The notes under the pieces were generated by a model. That model was not told the DNA's origin. It saw nothing but the letters and a program-made list of their open reading frames with translations, and did no database searches. Shown here piece after piece: positions 25,301 through 40,300 of a stretch of DNA of 64,000 nt. The DNA comes from Eumeta japonica. Lineage: Eukaryota; Arthropoda; Insecta; Lepidoptera; Psychidae. Made by a program: the position numbers and the translations under genes. Numbering within the stretch: position 1 is the first letter of the stretch; every line of letters starts with the position of its first letter. The DNA lies in NCBI GenBank assembly GCA_005406025.1, contig BGZK01001017.1, positions 62,001 to 126,000 on the forward strand, written 5' to 3'.

Positions 25301-28300
25301 GTTTCAAGTGTGACGCCGATTTTCGGCTAAAATACGAATTGTACTTTTCTCTTTTTCTTCAAACACACTTGTGCGGTGCCAATAACAAACATATGTATGG
25401 ACGACGATTAAGAAGATTTTGAACGTTCTTTACGATATGATTCTTCTGTGGGTTTTGCTATATACTTTTCTTTCTAACTTGCAACTCTTGGCAGCGTAAC
25501 TGACAATCTGCGGTCAGGATGGTGTGGTTAAAGATGATGATTTGTTAGCAATATCGATTTTTCATGTATGTATGTATATATCTATTGGCGCTATTTAATT
25601 CAATAGCTCCAATAAAATATGATAAAATACCTACACATACTTGCTTATTGTGTTTACTATATAAATAAATATAATTGAAAATCCTTTTTAAAATACAAAT
25701 ATACTATTGGTGTACCACCTTTAATTAAATATAAGATAACATGTATTTAACAAGTATTATAATAATTGAATACATGAGTTATTACACTAATTTAATAACA
25801 TTTCGATAATTTTCCACCGTGTTGTAGAAAAATAATGCAGAAAATTTTGTATTGTTTTTCATTACCAGTGCTTTTTATCATATATATCTTAATTAAGGGA
25901 GTGCATAAGACTACATTTCAAAATAGAACAAGAAATACAAGAAATATAATTTAAACAAATAAAATAATCACTAATTGTAATGGCAATGGATTGGAAAAAT
26001 CTTACCAAATACAGAAGTTTAAATAATGTTACGATTGGTCTATGATTCATGGTTTTGGCGTTAATCATTTAAAATGTTTGGTGATATAATCATATATTTA
26101 TATCAGCACTAAAATTTAAAGTTTGGGTAGATGTCACATAATGAGTTTTTAGTAAAATTTGAAACATACATATACTTGTTTCTTATAATGGTAACATAGA
26201 CAATAATTCAGTAAAATATTTATTTTCGAATAAGCACTGCAATTGGTAGACACCAATGACACGAAGAAATTGGTGTGTGATATAATGAAACTAATATTAA
26301 TTCGTAATACTAATACTTAACCACTTACCGACCACTGCTCTTATTTTAGGCAATTTTTAACCATTCATTAGCGACACAGGCTCGTATTAATAAATCGCTC
26401 TCACATTAGATCTTAAGATTTATATCAAACGATGACATCTCAGCTGTCAATATTAGTTTTAAGTCATGGACGAATTAATAAACCAATCCTAAGTCATACT
26501 CATATGATGTCTAACTCAAGTAGAGTATCCTAAGTATCTGTCAAAAAGAATGAACATTTTATTTTGTCGGAACGAACTAATAACGTTCCATTATAGGAAA
26601 AAAAATCGAAAAATGACGTCAATAATACAATATAAATGAAAATTATTATATTAATGGCATTATATAATCATTATAAATATTATAATATATTACAATCATA
26701 AAAGTCATTATTTTATTGTTATGTTTCAATGCATTTAGTGCACATATTAGTAAATAATGTTAACTAATATATTTTTGGATGAATATTTTATTTTATCGGA
26801 ACGTAACGTTGTCGTGCGTCATTGGTGCAATGTTTATGGTTGTTGGTGTTGTGAACTACAAGAGCACATTTTTGGAAAATTTATAGAAGTTAATTAATTT
26901 TTTGCTTCCTAGTATTTTTGTGTGCAGTTATTATTTTATTACTGTAATGGATAAAAAACACATATTCTCAGTATTAGAAAAAAAATCTTTTTTAAGTATC
27001 TTAAGCAAATTTAAAAACAGTCGAATGCAAGGATACGAGCACTAACACCCTTAAATCAAGTCACGTAGTATAGGATCGGATAACACGAGAATACAATTCA
27101 AATTCAGATTGTATGTATCAAGTATCATCGGCAAAATCTGAATAAAAATTTTTAATGTTTAAAGTATTTAGCTTTGACATATATAAAATATACACGAAAA
27201 TTTCTAAATTATTTTTATATCTTTCGAGGTTTTTAGACACCGGAGCGAAAAATTCATCTTAAATATCATAATAATCATAATGATCATAGATATCAATATC
27301 TTCCATTATTCCCTCTTATTGTCTATGCTCGATCTTAAGTGAACTAATGACCACACTCAGCTGATATTCTTCATTATGGTATCATAAAACGTTACAAAGA
27401 ACGCGAGTTACGTTTATTAATACGTCAATACACAGATGTCATTTGACAGCACTCCGCTGATGTGTTACCACAAACCGAACTTAAGTAACGTTTATTAATG
27501 AGCAACAGATCTTAAAACTGTACTGAATACAGCTCTTAGAGATAAGAGCGATTTATTAATACGAGCAACAGTTAATAATGTGCACTTAAGTATTATGTAT
27601 TACTTCACAATAAACTATGTCACATACATAGGCTACAATAAATTGTTAGCAATAGTAATTTGACTCCTTAAGTCTTATAAATATTCTAACCATACGCTTG
27701 AAACCAGTTCGCTTCATCGATAAACCCTAGCGTATAGTGCACGTGCTCATGGGCCGCTACAAAGCGATAGCAAATCTTTATTGCCGTTTTGTGTAACGAT
27801 TGGTGCCGAGTATTATAGACAAAACTATCTTAGGGTCGTATTAATAAACGTCACTCAAACGGTAAGTCATCTCAAGAAGTAATTTGGGAGCGAGGCATAC
27901 ATTATTTTCTATAGCAAAGCACTATAACTATCTCGCTCTTTCCACTCTCAAGATTGAACGGCTCACTTAAGAGTGCTTTATCAATACGACCCTTAATTTT
28001 TGAGAAGCTTCTCTAGTTTCCGATAATGAAGATAGTTTTGTTTTGTAAAAAATACTTTTTAAGAAATGTTTTGTAAAAAAAAAACATCTTTTTGGGTAAA
28101 ACTCATTGAGTGCTAAGTTAACACATATTTTTTGAAGAAAATCACAATATTTGTTTTTTATCAAAATAATGTCTATGTCGGAATAAAATTACAGGTATTT
28201 CTCTTACTATGTCACTTACTCATATTTCGCCCCAATAAAGTATGCCCTAAAAATAATATTATACAGAAAATTAATTCTGAGTAAAAAATTACTCAATAAT

Positions 28301-31300
28301 GTTGTCCATCAAGGCGACGAATCAAAGAGTTTGACTAATAAAGGGAAACCATAACTGTTGTTTGAAATATTATTTGACTCACAAAAGTTTCCGTAATAGC
28401 TTCCGAGACCGTAAATGTCAAACGTTTCCCGAATAGTCATTTCCTAGGTATGCTAAATTTAACCCTTTGACGCATTACGTAATCTAGGCCCTACTAACAT
28501 TTAGATCGCTTTTGTTATTGGCTATTGAATAATCATTTAAAAAATATATTATTATTTATTTGGTGATAATTAGATCGAAATTATAATAGATAATATGGCG
28601 ATGGCATTGTATACTATTCTGATCTAAACTAGGTCACCTACTATTCATACGGCCGGTCTTTTGATGCGACACCTCCCAGCCAGTAGCTGTCATGTCACGA
28701 ATTGCGAAATCGACTCGACGGCGCCTCGACAGCGTCGGTCGAGTGGCGTCGATTTCAACACGATCTTTGTGACAATTATTAATTTCTGAACGAAGTTTCG
28801 TTTATGATCGGATCGCTTAGTTTCTGAACGCAACACAAATGACAACTCAACTGTCACTCGCGGCCTACGATAATTCAATTGTCTTTGTGAGAATGGCTTG
28901 CGTGTACGTCTTGTGTTCGGTGGAACACTATTTATAAAATCTAAATTAATCTTAGTTTTCCTACTAACTTTATAATTAATATTGAATACAGTAAATTAAT
29001 TGAAGTAATAACAAAAACTCCTGGCTCAATATTATTGAGATTTTGAAAACACTAATAATGTGTTGCCTCATCCTACAAGGTTTTGATTTCATAATTTTGT
29101 TACGAAACTTCCAAATAAAACAAACGAAAAATAATATCAGAATATATTCCAATAAATAACGGAATATGATAGATATACGTTTGCTTCAAAATAATGAGCG
29201 TGTTTTGTTTACTTCATCTACGGATATTTATTAGCGGGGCCGTCCTCCAAATTTACATTTATGATGTTTATAACTAAGAATAGCAATAATAAATTAATCG
29301 GTTATTGTATAACTTTTCAAATGGGCGAAATTAGCGAGTTATACAGTGTTCGATAAAATGCATTTTTGCGACTGTGTCCAATAAAAGGCACATAAAGCGC
29401 CTTCATATTCTTTTTATTTTTATTACGCGTTGTAATGCTTAGAAAAATATGTAGTATGTGCTGAAATGCGATCCAAAATTATATTAAAAAAAAAAATGCA
29501 TGGTAACTGCTACACTTCAGAAGAATATGTCAACTCTGCTATTGAGTATTTTGACTCGTTTTGTAAATGACTGATGTAATTATTTTCATTTGTGTAAAGT
29601 CACAATGATTAAAATAATCACTTACAGATGTGTAGAACTCTTATAGTCGTCCTCCATTTCATTATTAAAATTTACAAACGTATCGTTGTTAATGCATTTT
29701 ACAAAAAATGACTTTGTTTAGACAACGAAAATTAATTAAATATATGCAAAATAAATAAACAAATATTTAAAGGTTTTATTAAGTTTTGAAAAGTCATGAT
29801 AAAAGTCATTTAAAAATGTAGGAGCGCATAGCTCCCACCCTTTGGGTAAAGACTCCAGAACGGAATACTTTTAGGATGTGGTATTTCATTAGCTACATTT
29901 CATTTATACGTGTATATATGATTGCATAGATCTGCTAATCTGTTGTAAAATATTTTGAATTTTATTGCCACTGATGAAAGTTAGAATTTTAGGCCGACGA
30001 GGGGAAACAGCCATAAAATTCGCTTTAGACTCAACTTTTTAGTTGTATAATTTCATTCCGTTACCTACAATAAGACTCGTGTGTTCTATACAAGTAAAAG
30101 TCATTATGGGGTATTAAACAAAGAGATATTTAGCAGTTGCTCGACTGATTTATTTTCGCTGTAACTTACGCGACTCGTGAGAGCTTTGTCATTATGCTAC
30201 TGTTTTCGTAAAATCATTTCTATGAGTTTAATATTCAAAATCGCACGATATCGCTACGTGAATCGTGGACTGTTAAAACCCTTCTTCTTAACCTTTTCGT
30301 TAGTCGAAGAGGGACACATTTAAAACAATAACTTCGGTCTATATCCAACTAGTAGAAAAATGTGGTAGACCAGCAACTAAATGATAAGTGAGTCTATCAC
30401 TACCGACGGGCCAGGCTTGCGACTCTGCGATGTGCATTGAATTGGACTTTTTATATTTGTCTAATTAACTTTAAAAACTACCACAGTTTTTTTTGTATAT
30501 AGGCTGATCACTCTTGTAACAATGTTATATACGTATCACTATAATAAATTCATATGCAATGCCCGTCCAATTATTTCTTCGACGTTTAATCACTGAATTC
30601 GTTTACATGAAATTTCTATACTTTTATCTGCAGATGAATTAGAAGAACACTTGTAGATGCGGTCGATCTACAGCTCGAATTGCGTTTCAAGTGAACATGC
30701 TAGCCATAGAAACTGAATTATATGGAAGCACTCTTGCGCATCCTGATGTATATAAGAAATTCTGTTCCTATCATTGTCGTCTCATTTTCTTTGCTCCAAA
30801 TATTGTTTAGCGTTCAGTTGTCGGAATTCAATTCGCTTGAAAGGTCTTCCCACACAGCGTAGTTGAGTAGCTTGGGCCGCTTCGTAGCGAGCGAATGAGG
30901 TAGCGCCCGGGGCTCCGCTTTTGGACGACTACAACGTTGTGTGTCTTGTATGTTTCGCAAATTATATTTTATTTTACAAAGCTCACTAAATTTTCGCTTA
31001 GATAATACAAAAAAGTTCCTATCTATACCTTTTTTCTTTGGATTTCTTTAAAGATCAAAGCTCGGTACTCGAGACTAACGGCGACATTTATAGACAAAAC
31101 TCTGAATTTAGTTTACTATCAAGCACTACTCCACTCGAAAAATATGTCACATAATCATCTAAAATTTCGATTTTACTTCCAAATGCCTAAGCGAATGGCG
31201 TTAAAGTCAGTGACTTTATCACGAAAGTTGACTTTTATGTGTTATGCCACCTCATACGAAATCCTTTCATATGAATATATTGTCCGTTCCAAATAAATCA

Positions 31301-34300
31301 TTTTTTGAATTAATCACGTTTTTTTTTTCATTAGACGGACTCTTTGTTTACTATATATGCTAAGTACCTACTTACTAAAAAGTGCTGTATTATAAAACCT
31401 AAGAATGATTAATAGTTATGTCCTTGGTGAGATAGGTAATTCCTGATTATAATTTTTTGAAATTTGTTTATAAAAAAAGGCATCGTAATTTGCGCAGTAT
31501 TATTACTAAAACGGTTACTTATTTTAGCAATCGCTTTATGTTTCGAAAGGATCTTAATTATATTGATAACGTAGGTAAATCTTAGGGGTTTTAATTTTTT
31601 TTTGTATTAATATACATATATCGTATTATAATATTAGATAGATATTAGATATTTTATAATATTGGAGTTACTACCTTTTCAGACTCTCAAATATATTACA
31701 TATATTCTATGGGATCCAGTTTGTGATGAATAGTCCAAATCTCGATTGTTATTTAGAATATTTGTTCATGAATATCGCGGGCTAAATATGTATTAACATT
31801 GTTCAATAACATCGAACAGAAAAAAGATATAATTGCATTTTAACAGTTTGGCGATACAGACGACAGTAAATACCGATTTTTACATACTATTTAGTTTTCA
31901 TACTATAATTTAAATTACAGTTCATTGCGTAAAGTTCCTATTTTCCTTTGAAAAGTATAAAGGTGTCTTTAATACATTTTACCTACTAGTTAAAGATTAA
32001 ATTTCCAGAAGTCAATGTTAGTGTTAATTAAAGATTAAAAGTTACTTTGCAACTATAGCTTATATTTTGCAAATACTGTACAATACCTATAAATCTGAAC
32101 TAAAATAAACTTTCAACTGAAAGTGTATTTCACGTAATTGATTCTCAACAAAAGTCTCGTCTATGAATTCCAGTGTAAAATTTGAGACTAAAGTCAAAAT
32201 TTTTTATGGTACAAAAAAATCTCCACATGGTAAGACAGCAAATAAAACTATGAATAATCAGTTCAGATTACAATTAGAGTGCAAAGCATAAAGGAGTGTA
32301 GGCTTTGTAAACAAAGGCGCCGCGTTTGCAGGCCCGCACCGTGTCGCACGAGAACACGGTGCGTTTCATCGGCGCCTGCGTCGAGAGCCCCGTGTTCGTC
32401 CTCACCGAGTACTGTCCCAAGGGCTCCCTCAAGGACGTGCTCGAAAACCGGGAACTTGAACTGGACTGGAATTTTCGTACCTCGCTTGTGCATGATATCG
32501 TACAGGTATTTATAAAATTGGTGACTATTTAAACTAACCAGTTAACTAATTTTTTCAAATTGAATGTATACTGTTTTTATAATTTCGTATATTAAAAAAA
32601 TATTTTTCTGTGTTGGGTTGTTTATTCGGTGTCTGTTTGTCTGTTAACCCAGCGTATGAGGTATTTGTTTGTCTGCTTGTCCATTCGATATACGTCCGTC
32701 GGTCTATAAGATGTCTTTATATTTCTATTTCTCCGTCTATTTGTTTATATGCCTGTTCGTCTATCTATCCGGTGTCTGTCTATAAGTTTTTTTCACCATC
32801 TATCTATCCAGTATCCGTCTATCTGTCTATGCTCGTCCACAGGTCTCCCCGTCAATCTATTCGGTGTCCATTTGTCTACTTATAAACAAATACAAAAATA
32901 ATTGGTGTATATTCGTGTATTTGTTTGTCCATCTGTTTTTGTCAGTTCTAGAAACCCTGATTATTTTTTAAATAGTGTATTGTATGGGAACCTTGTACCC
33001 GAGAGGGACTTGGAATTGAACGGTTTATTAAACTGATTTTTATATTTTATTACGGATAATAGACAATGCGAATAAACATTGGAAATAAAACTGATTGTTA
33101 TACTTTTCAAATGTGCATGTAATAGTTAACTAGTTTTTTTTAATGTAATATCGGGGAAAAAGTTTTTCGTATTATATATACAAATTCAAGATAGTTTTCA
33201 TCATATATTTTTACATTTAATTATTATATATACATTTGTCATTTTGTTCAACGACTTATTGTTATTTTGTAGGTAGTGGCAATGCCATTGCTATAGAAAT
33301 TTTGGGACCGCTAATCAAAAAACTGCAACTAGTAGTTTTGACTATCCTCTCCTGATGTTAATCTAACACAAAAGAATTCTAAAAAAATCCGAAACAGGTG
33401 AAAAAACTTAGGGTGCCAGGGCTGAGGTATATGGTAGGTGCATCAACACTTCCCAACCAAACTCTCTTAGTATTTGCTGAGTGTCTAAATGTATGTGTGG
33501 TCTGGCGTTGTCATGGTGACAAATCACACCATTTCTGTTGATCGATTCCGTCCATTTTTCTCTACTTCTTGCTTAAGTCTCATCAGCTATTGGCAATAGA
33601 GATCCGAATTATGGTTTTGTCCGACGGTGAATATAATCATAATGAATAATGCACTTCCAATCCCACCATACACATAACATTAACTTATTGCGAGTTAATC
33701 CGGGTTTCGCTGTAGTCTGTGGAGCTTGCTTACCTTCTGATCATGATCTTTTTTGAACGTTCTTGTCGTAGGTAATCCATTTTTTTTTCAATTTAGATCA
33801 AAATTGTTTTGTGGTCAATCTCCAGTTTTTCAACTATGTCGTAAGAACTAATATGCCGATCTTGTTCTAATTTTTACAAAAAGGCATAGACTTCAGCCGT
33901 AGTAGGTTGACGAAAGCAAGGTTCATCTTTAACATCAAAATTACGGGATTGAAAACGCTGGAACCAGTTTTGTGATACTCTACCGACACTGCCTTTGGTT
34001 CATAAATGTCACACATTTTTTCGCGGCTTGTGTCTCATTTTTCTCTTTTTCGTAATAAAACTTCAAAATGTATCGATTTTTTAAGTTAGATTCACCCATT
34101 TTGGTGGACAATAAAACAATGGAATAATGGCGGGATACCGTCCGTACTCTTTATTTTTTTTTAAATGTCATCTATTTAACGGTATCACAACTAGCCACAT
34201 ACAAACAGTTCAATCAAAGAGATTTTACTGGAACTTTATATTTGTAATATACGAAAAAACCTTTTCCCGACCTAATATAATATAGTTGTTTCAATCCTTA

Positions 34301-37300
34301 AATCTACATGATTTAAGGATAGAAACAATTTTTTAAACAATGGGAATATTTTTAGGGTATGTGCTATCTCCACGGCGGGTTAGGGGCACACGGGAAGCTG
34401 CGGTCTTCCAACTGCCTCATCGATGGACGCTTCGTGCTCAAAATATCGGATTTCGGGCTCACGACCCTTTGCGCTCCCACAGACGTTGTTAAAGACGATA
34501 TTTATTACTACAGTAATGATTGTTTTATTTATAGCTCTGACTTGTTTGCCTATCAAATCGCTTTCAGCTTTCAGCTACCCATGTTTATTTCGTCTTCAGC
34601 ATGCAGTAAATTTTGTTCGTCTAATAGCATAAAAAACACAAATAAAACCCTAAATGTCCCTTTGCACTTATGATGCGTACATTAAATATAAAACATGTTT
34701 ATATGTAACATAACTTTATAAGTTATACAAAGAAGCTCTGCCTAAGTTTGCTTATATTATTACGTTAATTATTTTCTACAATATATCACAATATATAATT
34801 ACACTGTATTTATTATTTCGACCCATTAATCATATATTATTTTAAATTTTTCATTTACTAAATGCACCAATTTTTTTTCATTTTATGCTTACTGTAAATA
34901 TTGTAACATCAAAGATGGTATGATCAAATAATCTTTATGGCATTACAAATAATATCAGCTTATTAGTTACATTATGTTTAAATTTTTTAATTTTATTATT
35001 ATTGAGTGCATGGACAGTAGCCAAATACCAAATCCTTATTTGGCTTTTACTTGATAATTGTAGACCGTACTAGATGCAATTTTAAGTGATTTTATAGTGT
35101 GCGTTCAGATCATTACGGCGTTGCCGTCATTTTCCCAGAGATGCTGTGGGTTGCGCCGGAGTTAGTAGAAGGATGCATCTATCCAGGCGCAGTAGCAACC
35201 CTAAAAGGAGACGTATACAGTTTCGCGATCATTTTAGAAGAGATCGTGTCAAGGGCCGGACCCTTTCATCGCTACACGCCTAAAATGAGCTACAAAGGTA
35301 ATAAAAGCCAAGATAATAAAAAAATGCTCTCCATAGATGATGGGCCGGAAGTTATGGGGATTTAACAGCCTGATGTGTAATGTTCTTCATGAAGGGTTCT
35401 TTGTATAATTTTATCGGAAATAGAGCCTAAGTAGTATCCTGTAACTACTCATCATGATTTTGATTTCTATTGAATACAAATCCGGATAATTAAAATTGAC
35501 TCTATATAAGAGAAATTCACTGGTGCCTTTTTGTTAATTTCCTTTCAACTTTTTTTCAATATCTTTTATCGATCTTCTGCTGTATTGTAAAAATTTAAAT
35601 GAGACAATTCCTTCATAAATTATTAGATTAAATAATTTTCTTCACAATTTAGGAAAAACAATACTAAAATATTTTTAATATAGGAGGCATATAGTTTTGT
35701 AATCAAGATCATGAGCACCCAGGGCAGGATTTGAATTTTTACGCACACCAAAATTTTTTCGAAAAAAAAAATACAGTGAGTTTAGTTAGACAAGTTACAA
35801 ATAGAATCATATATATGTACGCGAGTGCGCCCCCTTGGGGTTTACGTCTCTGGTAACTGCCCCGCCTTTTTGGGCCTCTAGTTCTGTAATTCAAAAACTT
35901 AATGAAAATTCAAATGTGCTTTCTCTTTGCCTCGCATTATTAAATTTCATTTGGGGGTCTTCTTTCCTCATCGTTATTCGTCGTACACTTCGTTCCTAGA
36001 GAGTCGTGTCATTTCCTTGGCCTTTTCTCAGTCAATGTTGATGACGAGCATTCGAGTCTGAAGGTGTCTTCCCGTGACGTCATGCCACGTCATTTTATTT
36101 ATTTCACATCTATACTTCTACCCTTTGTCGTCATAAAGGATGAACATATTGGAACGCATTCGTTTTGTTCAGGATCCCATTTTGATTATACAGTTATATA
36201 CCCGAGCGCCGTGAATTGTTTGTACGCTGTTAGATGCTCAGACAAAAACAAGTATGCTGATTTGTTCTGTGAAATCATTTTAATTTAATTAACAATCGAC
36301 TCGTACGAGTATAATAGTTGCAAAGGCGGAAATATGCGCAAAGGTTATTAGAATATTCTAGTGCATTAAGAAAAGGTGGAGACGAGGAAAGCAGAACAAA
36401 ATGACAAAAAATTAATTCGTTAATCGTGGAATATGACAATGTATGGGCATCACTGTCCATAGTTAAGAGGTTCATCTCATGTTCGTTTGAATTACAGCTA
36501 CACAGCTCTTGTTCTGTGCCACTGTATTCCCGGTTCTGTGTCTGGATCGTCGCCTATACACACTTTAATAATAGTTTCTCTTTCATTTAATTCTCCCAAC
36601 CTATTGTTGCCCTAGTTTTTATTTAAATATAAATAAAAAATAAAAAGGTGAGAGAGTTGAGACGTGTGAACTTGTGAAGAACGATGCAGGGAAGGGAAAG
36701 TATCGACATTACTAAACATTAATAGCTGAGAATTGAAGAGGTGACAGATGTAGATTTGAGGGTAGAAAGACAAAATTTGTTGTCAAAAAACGAGTTACAA
36801 GACAAAAGGTGATTTTTTACATTCATAAATCAATAATAGGTAGCTATAAGCATTAACGGTTTCATAGTTTAGGAACAATATTACACAACCCATTTCGGTC
36901 CGATATTCATAAATAGACGAAGAGCAGACAAAAGCTAGAGCCAATAGTGTAATAGAATATTTCGAAAGCATCAATACAATTAGAAATACATTATGCTTTA
37001 TTTGTTACCCATTCAAAAAGGTAATTATCATTGAACAAAATTTAATATGAGCGCAAATTTTGTATTTATAAAATTATACAAAATAAAATTCTGACACCTC
37101 ATTAAATTCTGTTACAACACAAAATGTAGAAAATGATTGTAGAAAACGTAATAGTAATTCTGTCAGCAATTATAAATTGTCACTATAACAGCAAAATTTA
37201 AATTAAAAATGTTCACTCATAGAAAAAAAATAAATATTTATTCAAACACCTTTTATTACTATTGCTACTGTATGTATAAACATCGTATTCTGTCACCTTT

Positions 37301-40300
37301 TAACTCGAATATTACGGTCAGCTCTTAGTCTATAATACGCCGCATAATATCATTTTAATAACATAGTTTCAGTAAACTTTATGGGTTGACAGCCAGTTAC
37401 ATGTCGCTCGGCTTCTAATAAACTGTCCTGTGTTATGAACACAAACAGAAATAGTTCATAAAATACTTTACTATTATGCTTTCGCGCCATCATATTCCGT
37501 CGCGTACACATTTTATAATGTTGAGGATGTCGATGTCTAGCGCAATTCAGAAGCGAGAATATTGTTTATCAGTAAGAAGGTGTATTAACTACATGAAATT
37601 ATAGGTGATTCGTGAATTAAAAACACCATCAAAAGTTGCACGCAGACGCCATTAAAATTGTCACTTCATGAAATGCCTTATTAACAAAATAATGAATTTC
37701 ATATATTATGAATCGAGGTGAGCGTTGATGACCGAGTGTACATCGCGTCACCTTCGGATCATAGGGTACTGTATAGGGTAGGGTACGATTCTCGGTCCAT
37801 ACCTTTAAGAGGGCCGTCAGTGAGGCAGTAAGGATTGTGAACGACTTCGACAAATGTCATTAGCTTACTAACTCATATCACACTAGGCTAGGGCTAAATA
37901 CGAAACGTGAGTGCCTACGCAACATTTACTCTAGCGATTTATTTCATTCTCCTCTAAATAATCTTGTCACAATTTCTGATGCCTCTACATCTACAGTCAT
38001 TCATATACTGTTGGATTTGTCCTTAAGAATGTTATTTATTATGTTGTATACTCCTCCCAAGGTGGGCGCCCTCCATTTTGTGTAGGTTTTTAAGTTAACT
38101 TTTGCGGTTAGTTAGATTTTAAAGAACTCTAGCTCTTAAATTGTAAAAAGTGTACTATTTTGTGACTGCGATATGAGTGCTATAAGACTGTTCAGCGCTT
38201 ATATGAAACGACGTGTGCTTTATTTTTCTGAATTGTGAATTTCTGTCTACCACGTGTTATGATAATACGAGTATGATATAAACCTTATTACTTCAATAAT
38301 AAGAATCATTATTCAAAGCTATCGTGTCCCGCGTGTGCGCCCACGAATCGCCCCCCTTTCGGCCGGTGATCGACGGCGTGGTGGGCGCAGGCGCCGGCAC
38401 TGCGTTGGAGCTGTTGCAATTGGCTGAAAGGTGCTGGACTGACGTACCCGATGACAGGCCGTCGTTCGACACCGTTAATGCTAACTACATCAAGTAAGAA
38501 CTTCATTTCATATAAATTGTTCCGATTTAAGTTATACATACTCTTTTGATCTAAAATCAGTTTTTTTTTGGGTTTTTAGGTTATCAATAGTAATCTAATG
38601 TCACAATTTCTTATTTTAATACTGTTTGGAATGTGTAAATGTACTTACCTCATGAATGTGGAATTTAAAACAATTTGTTATCTTATTTGCCGAAAATTAC
38701 TTTTTTTTTAATATAATTATTTTCTCTGCATGTCTCCAAAGTCCTTCTAAACAGCTGGAACCATTATGATTAAATTTTTTGTGTCTGATAGTATGTTGTA
38801 TTTTAGAGTGTAGGGATGTTGCATAGGTGGCGTTGCGATTATCTATTAGGATATTTCTATTTTTTTTTTGCTAAACTTTTTTTCGCATATCGGAACATGT
38901 AATCCCAAAATTTCTCCTTCTAAAACCACCAATATTTTTTAAAATGAATAACGGACCGTTTAAATCTTCTAAGAAATTCGTAAGTAATTGATTTGAGATT
39001 TATAATTATTATTGTTTGCAACAGGTTAGTTTATGTACCATAGGTGGCGCTGAAATCAAATTCTGTGGTAATTGACGTGCCACTTATACCAAATGACTTG
39101 CGCATAATACCTACGCAAGTCACTTACGTCGTAGCTTGGCGTTATTTTGACATTTGAATTTCTGTTTTCTGTGTTGGGATACATATGAAGTAGAATATTT
39201 TCCTACAATTTTCGAGAAATTGCAATTATTTTTTTGATTTTGCTTGGGACAACAGTAATTCATGAAATAACAAAACGAAAACATTGAAAAGTCAAACTCA
39301 ATGTCTAATGTGGCTTAGCATTTAGTTTATCGAAAAATCATTTGCTGAATCCAGTAATAGTAGGCAAGCCAACGTTCGGGCAGAACAACGTATGTGGGTC
39401 CGTCAGTTTATTTATAACGTGTTTCATTGATATTCGATGATTTAGAACCAACCCTAGCTCTGATGTCATTAAATGACTGTAAAAAATCTACTAAAAAAAA
39501 ACCTCATCGCCATTAAAATGTGCGTAAGTATATGATTTTTTTTGCACACCGGGATGAAAAGTCCGCTATACGTGCTCGGTAAAACATTCCCACCCGTGCT
39601 ATTGTGTGAACTCTGCGAGCGGGGACGATATCGGGGACGGAAAGCGAACGCTTATTCTGTTGTGAACCCCCACTCAGAAATGTACCCATTTATGAAAAAT
39701 TTTGTATACTCGCCATGGGACGAGAGTATTACATCCCGACAGGCGTAAATATCCCCTTTGTTATGTTCTTATTGATAGAACTCGGAGAGCAGAGACAGTG
39801 CTGATAATGTATTCTATTCAAGGGTGAAACTGTGAATGTTTCGTACGTGCAATTAAATATTGGGAAACGTACAAACGTAATTATGACGTTGTTTTTTTTT
39901 TCTAAATTATACTTCTTGCGTGACGCAACGGCTTTCGTAATAAAAGTTTTATTATGAAATCTCGCACTTAAGTGACCTTTATCTCACAGACCCCGTCTTG
40001 ATAAAACGTTTTATCGGTTGTGCACACTTTCCGCCCGGGGTCGCTGCGTGGATCATAAAGCGTTCCTTTTCTGTATATAATATTTTGATCGTTTAGTTTA
40101 TTATTGCTACTATGCCTCTCCGCTTTATACATACAATGAAACGTAATACGAAACGAATCTAACGAATGAACGAGTCTAAAAAATGTATTTACCAGTATGC
40201 GTCTCAAGTCAATTCCTTCCAACAATGAGATAAACATTTTTCAGGCAAACGTGAAATCTATACTTCCTTATCGTAATATAATAATATAGTTGGATTTTTA

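Larger units (their letters stand above)
20898..32331 (+). other. Intron 7 of guanylyl cyclase (11.4 kb)
   Basis: Longest intron. It hosts the Harbinger derivative (21704-22354), Helitron-like repeats (22580-23625), an 8-bp tandem array (24285-24712), a TIR element (26380-27566) and a MITE (27833-27992). A mixed-composition patch at 28640-28920 and a GC-rich word cluster near 30850-30940 are unassigned. 25000-26300 and 29000-32300 are AT-rich with nothing recognised. Confidence 0.6.
32506..34355 (+). other. Intron 8 of guanylyl cyclase
   Basis: Begins with a degenerate TCTG/TCTA tract (about 32620-32940) and contains the minus-strand mariner copy (33151-34270), whose right end is only 85 bp from the next exon. 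Confidence 0.7.

Noticed and set aside
32610..32885. 91-residue open frame
   Set aside because: Translation of a TCTG/TCTA tract inside cyclase intron 8.
39542..39748. Possible extra cyclase exon
   Set aside because: Flanking exons 38493 and 40316 join in phase with family sequence (YIK-GYCDNL), leaving no room for it.
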